Part shown: in pieces, positions 4,708 through 8,348 of the stretch | Layout: every line of letters begins with the position of its first letter | How positions within the stretch are numbered: position 1 is the stretch's first letter | DNA from: Rickettsiales bacterium | Lineage (GTDB): Bacteria > Pseudomonadota > Alphaproteobacteria > Rs-D84 | Length of the DNA stretch: 8,348 nucleotides | Assembly: GCA_031283565.1 (NCBI GenBank) | Contig: JAITBM010000015.1 | Location: 1 to 8,348 of the forward strand | Direction: 5' to 3' | The notes under the pieces: model-generated | Database searches by the model: none | What the model was told of the DNA's origin: nothing | Seen by the model: only the letters and a program-made list of their open reading frames with translations | Position numbers and translations under genes: made by a program

Positions 4708-6123
4708 TCATTCCAGAATATCCCTTGCCTTTACCGCCTCGGGCGAGCCTTTGGGCAGCTTTTTCACAGCCGCTTTCGCATGCTTCTTCGCCGATGCGGC
4801 ATCGCGCATCATCAGGTGGTATTCGGCCATATAGTAATCAGCGCGGGCCGAATCTGATTTGGCCAGAACCCACCATGCAAGCGGCATGGGTTCGGCCAAG
4901 ATCGCGCGCTTGGCCAGAGACGTCGCCCGGTCCGCATCTCCGTCCGCGCCGCGCTCCGACAACACCAGCGCAAGGGCCAGCTCTATCTGCGGGGCCCCCG
5001 CCAGCAATTTCAGCGAATTCTCGTACATCCTGACAGAAGCGTCGTATTGCCCGCGCCTGAACTCTATGTCGCCCAGCAGCTCGTAAAAATACGGGTTATT
5101 CGGATGCCGGGATGCCAGGCTGGCCGCTCCTTTTTTCGCAATGTCCAGCTCGCCGCCGCGCATCCGCGCTATGGCGCGGGCATAGAGAGCCGCGTCGGAC
5201 ACATCCTTTGCCGGATACAATGTGGCTACGCGCCCGGGGGGGTCCAAATATCCCGCAAGCTTTGCCTGAATCATTTTCAAATGGGCCGGATCTTGCGTGG
5301 CGTTCAGCGGGCCGCCAATATGCAGGCGTATATTTTTCATGCGCTCTTCGGTAAGCGGATGGCCGATATTGTTCGGATTGACTTCGGCTTCCATAAAAGT
5401 CTGCATTTTTTTGAATACGGACAACAGGGCCGAAACATCTATCCCGGCCATGGCAAGGAGCCTTGCAGCATAGTCGTCGGCGGCCCTCTCCTCGTCGCGG
5501 GTAAAGGCCATCATGCCCTGCGCGAACATCCCCCCGGCGCCCGCTATAAGCCCCGTGGCGGCGAGAGGGTTTACAAACAATAGCCCTATTCCGAGCGCCC
5601 CCGCCACCAGGCCGCGCATAGTCTCGGCGCGCGTTTGCATTCCAAGCTGGGCCAGGTGCCCCAGCGCCGAATGCCCGATTTCATGCGCCAGCACCGCCTG
5701 CAATTCGGCAGCCGAATCGATTCGGGCAATCAGGCCGGTGTTTACGAAAATATCGCCGCCCCCCGCTACAAAAGCATTGAGCGCCCCGTCTTCCAAAATC
5801 CGCACTTTTATCGACGGCATGCCCGCAGCGGCCGCGACAGGCGCCGCCCAAGCCGCGACGGCGCGCTCTATCTCGCTGTCGCGTATCTCGGCCGCCCCGA
5901 GCGCCGCCGCCGGGATCAGCAAGCCGAAGAAAAAACTGAGCAGAGCCCGCTGGCTTTTTTTGTTTTTCCGCGCGGCTTCGCCGCATGCCCCCGCATCCCG
6001 GATCCCGCGGGCGGGCCGCGGGATGGCGCCATTATCGTTAGGACGCGCGCCGGCAAGCACGGGGGGCCGTCCCGCAGCGATGCAATTATTGCTTATAAAA
6101 TATAACGCACGATTACCGCTCAT
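4708..6123 (-). CDS. M48 family metalloprotease with TPR-like repeats (BepA/YfgC-like)
   Basis: This is a zinc metallopeptidase of the BepA type, which in E. coli works in the periplasm on assembly and quality control of outer-membrane proteins. With the ATG at 6123 it has 471 residues. The zinc site is HEIGH (147-151) with the third ligand Glu212 in DEERAAD. HPLTEER (255-261) matches the conserved His-Pro region that gates BepA. From about residue 310 to the end the protein is alpha-helical and TPR-like (for example FYELLGDIEFRRGQYDASVRMYENSLKLL). The hydrophobic export signal is only at about 61-77 (LLSFFFGLLIPAAALGA), preceded by KNKK, so the first 50 or so residues look unlike a real N-terminus. 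No better ATG exists; a GTG lies at codon 22. GGAAAGGG abuts the ATG at 6123. The gene follows rne by 15 bases and is probably cotranscribed with it. Confidence 0.88.
   Translation of the reverse strand: MSGNRALYFISNNCIAAGRPPVLAGARPNDNGAIPRPARGIRDAGACGEAARKNKKSQRALLSFFFGLLIPAAALGAAEIRDSEIERAVAAWAAPVAAAAGMPSIKVRILEDGALNAFVAGGGDIFVNTGLIARIDSAAELQAVLAHEIGHSALGHLAQLGMQTRAETMRGLVAGALGIGLLFVNPLAATGLIAGAGGMFAQGMMAFTRDEERAADDYAARLLAMAGIDVSALLSVFKKMQTFMEAEVNPNNIGHPLTEERMKNIRLHIGGPLNATQDPAHLKMIQAKLAGYLDPPGRVATLYPAKDVSDAALYARAIARMRGGELDIAKKGAASLASRHPNNPYFYELLGDIEFRRGQYDASVRMYENSLKLLAGAPQIELALALVLSERGADGDADRATSLAKRAILAEPMPLAWWVLAKSDSARADYYMAEYHLMMRDAASAKKHAKAAVKKLPKGSPEAVKARDILE
6002..6024. repeat. 9-bp perfect inverted repeat at the 5' end of the M48 gene
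   Basis: ATCCCGCGG (6002-6010) and CCGCGGGAT (6016-6024) are perfect inverted copies around GCGGG. The stem falls in the doubtful first 50 codons of the M48 ORF, in line with this part being an untranslated leader or intercistronic region. No T-run follows on either strand, so it is not a standard terminator. Confidence 0.5.
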
Positions 6124-6138
6124 CCCTTTCCAAAGCCG

Positions 6139-7980
6139 TCACCCGACCAGCTTTTTCCAAAAGCTTTTTCTTTTTGCTTTTTTCACCAGCGCGACCCGCG
6201 CTCGATCAAGCCGAGCCGGCGAGCGCCTGCGCAATGCCGGCTTCACATTGCGGTTCTTGGTATCCACGACCGCCTGGCGCACACTCTTGCGGGCGGCATT
6301 GGGCTTGCACGAATCGGTAGACGGCAAATGGGCGCCCAAAAGCTCGTCCGAACTTGTCTCTTTTCCGATCCTGTGCACGGCGCTGTCGGCAATGTTCATA
6401 ATGGAATCGTCCCCGATTATGGCTATCTCGGTCCCGGACTCCCTTTCAAGCGCCGCGATCTCGAAGCGCTTTTGGTTCAAAAGATACACCGCGACATCGG
6501 ACGGCACATTCATTACTATTTTTTCCGCGTTTCTGGCTACAATCTTGTCCTGCAGGCGGCGGAACATTATCAGGGCCGCCGTCTGAATCGACGGCACGAC
6601 GCCGGCCCCGCCGCAATAGGGACACTGCAAATACGAACTTTCAATGAACGACGACCGCATCCTCTGGCGCGACAACAGCATGACGCCAAACCCGTTGATT
6701 TTAAGTATCTGGCTCCGCGCTCGGTCCCGCCTCATGACCTCGCGCATTTTGGCTTCCAGGCGGCGGTTGTTTTTTTCTTCTTCCATGTCGATGAAGTCTA
6801 TGGCGATGATTCCGGCAAGATCGCGCAGCCGCAGCTGCAGGCCGATTTCATCGGCGGCCTCGAGATTGGTATTGAGCGCGGTCTGCTCGATATCCTTGGC
6901 GGTTATGGACTTGGAAGAATTTACATCAATGGTAACCATGGCTTCGGTTTGGTTGATCACCAGCTGCCCTCCGGACGGAAGGTCGACATAAGGCCCGTGC
7001 AGGCCTTCGAGCTGCCTTTCGATACCATGCTTGGCGAACAGGGGCTGCTGGGGATCGTCATACAGCTCCAGCTGTTTTTTGTCGGGCTTTTTCCCGTGGA
7101 ACTGCTGGTAGTACTGCGCGACCTCGCCAAAAGCCCCGTCCCCCTCGACCGTGATCATCGTGTCGGCCGGATCGATAACGAAATCCCTAGCCACGCGCTT
7201 CAACAGCGAATCCTCGGCATGGATGGTGGCCGGCGCGATCGATTCCATTGTCTTTTTGCGTATATCGTTCCATTCGCCCGTAAGGAAGTCATAATCGGCC
7301 TCTATCTCGGAGGCGGAGGCGCCCATCGCCGCCGTGCGCAATACGAAAGTCATTCCGCGCGGAATTTTAAGCTTGTGCAGTATTTTCCGAAGTCGGACCC
7401 GCTCGGCCTTGTCGCCTATTTTTTTTGAAATTCCGTACCCGTTGCGCTTGCGGGAGTTGGGCATCAACACGGCGAATCGCCCAGACAGGGACATGAAGGT
7501 TGTCATGGAGGCGCCCTTGTTCCCGCGCTCTTCCTTGACGCCCTGGACAAGGATTATCTGCTTCTGGCGTATGACATCCTGAATTTTGAATTCCTGAGCC
7601 CGCCTGGTCAGCTCTTTGTTATCCTCTCCGGCCGATTCGTCGTCGTATTCGACCATATCTCCGTCCTCGGAGTCGTCGTCATCTTCGACGATGTTGGCGT
7701 GCGCCAGCTCCAACAAGCGTTTTTTCTTCTCGGCATCGATCTGATAATAATCGGGATGAATTTCGGAAAACGGCAGAAAGCCGTTCTTGCCGGAGCCATA
7801 GTCGACAAAAGCCGCCTGCAAAGAGGGCTCTATGCGAATGACTTTTCCTAGATAAACATTTCCCTTGATCTGCGGCTTCGTCGTAGTTTCAATATCGAAA
7901 TCAGACACCCTGCCCGACTGATCCAAGAGCACCACGCGCGTTTCCTCCTGGTGAGCCGCGTCTATATAAATATGCTTCAT
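6139..7980 (-). CDS. rne: Ribonuclease E/G
   Basis: This is the endoribonuclease that starts bulk mRNA decay and processes rRNA and tRNA, 613 residues here. The N-terminal S1 region (about 36-165) begins GNVYLGKVIRIEPSLQAAFVDYG and is interrupted by an acidic insertion (99-120, mostly Asp/Glu) typical of alphaproteobacterial RNase E. The DNase I-like catalytic part has the two magnesium ligands Asp352 (VTIDVNSS) and Asp395 (IAIDFIDME). The zinc link CPYCGG (Cys453, Cys456) joins subunits. After about residue 555 there is only a short basic tail ending RKSFWKKLVG, reminiscent of the Trp-containing basic C-terminus of alphaproteobacterial RNase E. The long disordered scaffold of E. coli RNase E (1061 residues) is missing. 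AAGGA lies eight bases before the ATG at 7980. A promoter and structured leader precede it, which fits the 5'-UTR autoregulation known for rne in E. coli, though that is inference here. Confidence 0.95.
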   Translation of the reverse strand: MKHIYIDAAHQEETRVVLLDQSGRVSDFDIETTTKPQIKGNVYLGKVIRIEPSLQAAFVDYGSGKNGFLPFSEIHPDYYQIDAEKKKRLLELAHANIVEDDDDSEDGDMVEYDDESAGEDNKELTRRAQEFKIQDVIRQKQIILVQGVKEERGNKGASMTTFMSLSGRFAVLMPNSRKRNGYGISKKIGDKAERVRLRKILHKLKIPRGMTFVLRTAAMGASASEIEADYDFLTGEWNDIRKKTMESIAPATIHAEDSLLKRVARDFVIDPADTMITVEGDGAFGEVAQYYQQFHGKKPDKKQLELYDDPQQPLFAKHGIERQLEGLHGPYVDLPSGGQLVINQTEAMVTIDVNSSKSITAKDIEQTALNTNLEAADEIGLQLRLRDLAGIIAIDFIDMEEEKNNRRLEAKMREVMRRDRARSQILKINGFGVMLLSRQRMRSSFIESSYLQCPYCGGAGVVPSIQTAALIMFRRLQDKIVARNAEKIVMNVPSDVAVYLLNQKRFEIAALERESGTEIAIIGDDSIMNIADSAVHRIGKETSSDELLGAHLPSTDSCKPNAARKSVRQAVVDTKNRNVKPALRRRSPARLDRARVALVKKAKRKSFWKKLVG

Positions 7981-8026
7981 TGTATAATCCTTTGATTTTC
8001 AGCACGACTCTGAGGCGCAGCGCCCG

Positions 8027-8057
8027 GGTTCCGCAGGCCACGGCCACTGTGGGAACC
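8027..8057 (-). promoter_or_regulatory. Structured part of the rne 5' leader
   Basis: GGTTCC (8027-8032) and GGAACC (8052-8057) form a perfect 6-bp inverted repeat around 19 bases. An inner CAC/GTG pairing can extend it, and a small GGCGC/GCGCC repeat lies just beside it. It falls in the middle of a predicted leader of about 130 bases, so it may be the site of RNase E feedback or another leader control. Confidence 0.4.
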
Positions 8058-8115
8058 AAGAATAACAACAGGACGAAAATACTCATCATTGCCTCATATT
8101 TATGCTGATGCGGAA

Positions 8116-8144
8116 AGTATATCACGCGGAAACAGATTTGTAAA
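8116..8144 (-). promoter_or_regulatory. Sigma-70 promoter of rne (proximal)
   Basis: On the minus strand TTTACA (8144-8139), a 17-base spacer and TATACT (8121-8116); each hexamer matches consensus at five of six positions. The predicted start near 8109 gives a leader of about 128 bases before the rne ATG. Confidence 0.7.
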
Positions 8145-8208
8145 GCCCTCCCCGCCAGCCGCAAAATTTGCGAAATTTTTCATGAAGCAGCGCCGGCCTG
8201 ATTTTCAT
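8122..8208 (-). CDS. Possible 28-residue small protein upstream of rne
   Basis: An ATG at 8208 with AAGGA (8220-8216) seven bases before it opens a 28-codon frame that ends at TGA 8124-8122. The peptide is basic, starting MKIRPALLHEKFRKF and ending GLYKSVSA, with no membrane segment. Its last codons overlap the -35 element of the proximal rne promoter. A promoter (8345-8317) and a hairpin (8248-8223) lie upstream. I recognise no family. The good ribosome binding site and upstream promoter argue for it; the short length means chance is a real alternative. If translated it could be a leader peptide or small protein made from the distal rne promoter. Confidence 0.3.
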   Translation of the reverse strand: MKIRPALLHEKFRKFCGWRGGLYKSVSA

Positions 8209-8316
8209 TACAAATTCCTTGAAAAATCCAGCGCCAAGGCGGGATTTTATTTCTGGCTTTATTTTGATCTACCCGGCAATAATACCGCCGCAAACCAAGC
8301 ATGCGATTTTTTGGCA
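8145..8316. other. Non-coding stretch upstream of rne
   Basis: From the rne start (7980) to the right edge there is no gene of normal size. Apart from the tandem promoters, hairpin and 28-codon ORF listed separately, I see a weak CGGC/GCCG hairpin near 8273-8291 and no gene facing the other way. A frame starting near 8092-8089 on the minus strand, with GAGG before it, runs 62-63 codons into rne and could be a leader ORF, but most of its length is rne sequence in another frame. Confidence 0.4.
8223..8248 (-). terminator. T-tailed hairpin ahead of the small ORF (terminator or attenuator)
   Basis: On the minus strand AAAATCC pairs with GGATTTT, closed by CGC-CTTG-GCG with a two-base bulge; the 3' arm ends in a run of five T (8226-8222). 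A transcript from the promoter at 8345-8317 would meet it after about 60-90 bases. It ends two bases before the ribosome binding site of the 28-codon ORF. It reads as a hairpin on both strands. Confidence 0.45.
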
Positions 8317-8345
8317 ATTATACGGTTAGTAGACCCAGCAGTTAA
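8317..8345 (-). promoter_or_regulatory. Candidate distal promoter upstream of rne
   Basis: On the minus strand TTAACT (8345-8340), a 17-base spacer and a perfect TATAAT (8322-8317), with a predicted start near 8310. It lies at the window edge. It could feed the hairpin/small-ORF region and rne, or make a short RNA ending at the hairpin. Confidence 0.5.
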
Positions 8346-8348
8346 AAT

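Noticed and set aside
6328..7428. 366-codon plus-strand ORF opposite rne
   Set aside because: It lies entirely antisense to the conserved RNase E coding region and shows no family motif.
7983..7988. TATAAT on the plus strand next to the rne start
   Set aside because: No -35 partner at suitable distance and no plus-strand gene follows; it is part of the AT-rich ribosome binding region of rne.

Overview
The window looks like a piece of an alphaproteobacterial chromosome of moderately high GC. The inference rests on an RNase E with an acidic insertion in its S1 region, a long bL25 (Ctc/TL5 type) with an Ala/Lys-rich tail, a BamE-like lipoprotein ending in the 'NxGRF' motif, and a polysaccharide deacetylase of the TLDACGG / HMN.P type. 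I cannot name genus or species from the sequence alone.

Left arm, plus strand (1-1612): the 3' part of an outer-membrane beta-barrel protein ending in Phe (its reading frame is open through base 1, so it starts outside the window), a YraN-family nuclease 12 bases later, a BamE-like outer-membrane lipoprotein with its own promoter, then tRNA-Val(CAC) behind a near-consensus sigma-70 promoter.

Middle (1613-3088): a single minus-strand gene for an HD-domain phosphohydrolase of the SAMHD1/dGTPase-like group (COG1078 type). It is clearly AT-richer than everything around it and is flanked by about 240-250 bases without genes on each side. A 10-bp inverted repeat lies upstream of it. It looks like a laterally acquired gene.

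Right arm, minus strand, read from right to left (8348 to 3089): tandem promoter-like sites and a structured leader, then rne (RNase E/G), a BepA-like M48 metalloprotease with TPR-like repeats 15 bases after it, then a new promoter driving rplY (bL25), and a NodB-type polysaccharide deacetylase whose ATG lies one base after the rplY stop codon.

Two themes recur. One is envelope building: beta-barrel protein, BamE of the BAM complex, BepA-like OMP quality control, and an exported carbohydrate deacetylase. The other is RNA/translation: tRNA-Val, bL25, RNase E and possibly YraN. Most of the window is ordinary core genome. I see no convincing new multi-gene system. The parts most worth a second look are the foreign-looking HD gene and its flanks, the rne leader region with a tiny ORF behind a hairpin, and the coupling of a secreted deacetylase to a ribosomal protein gene.
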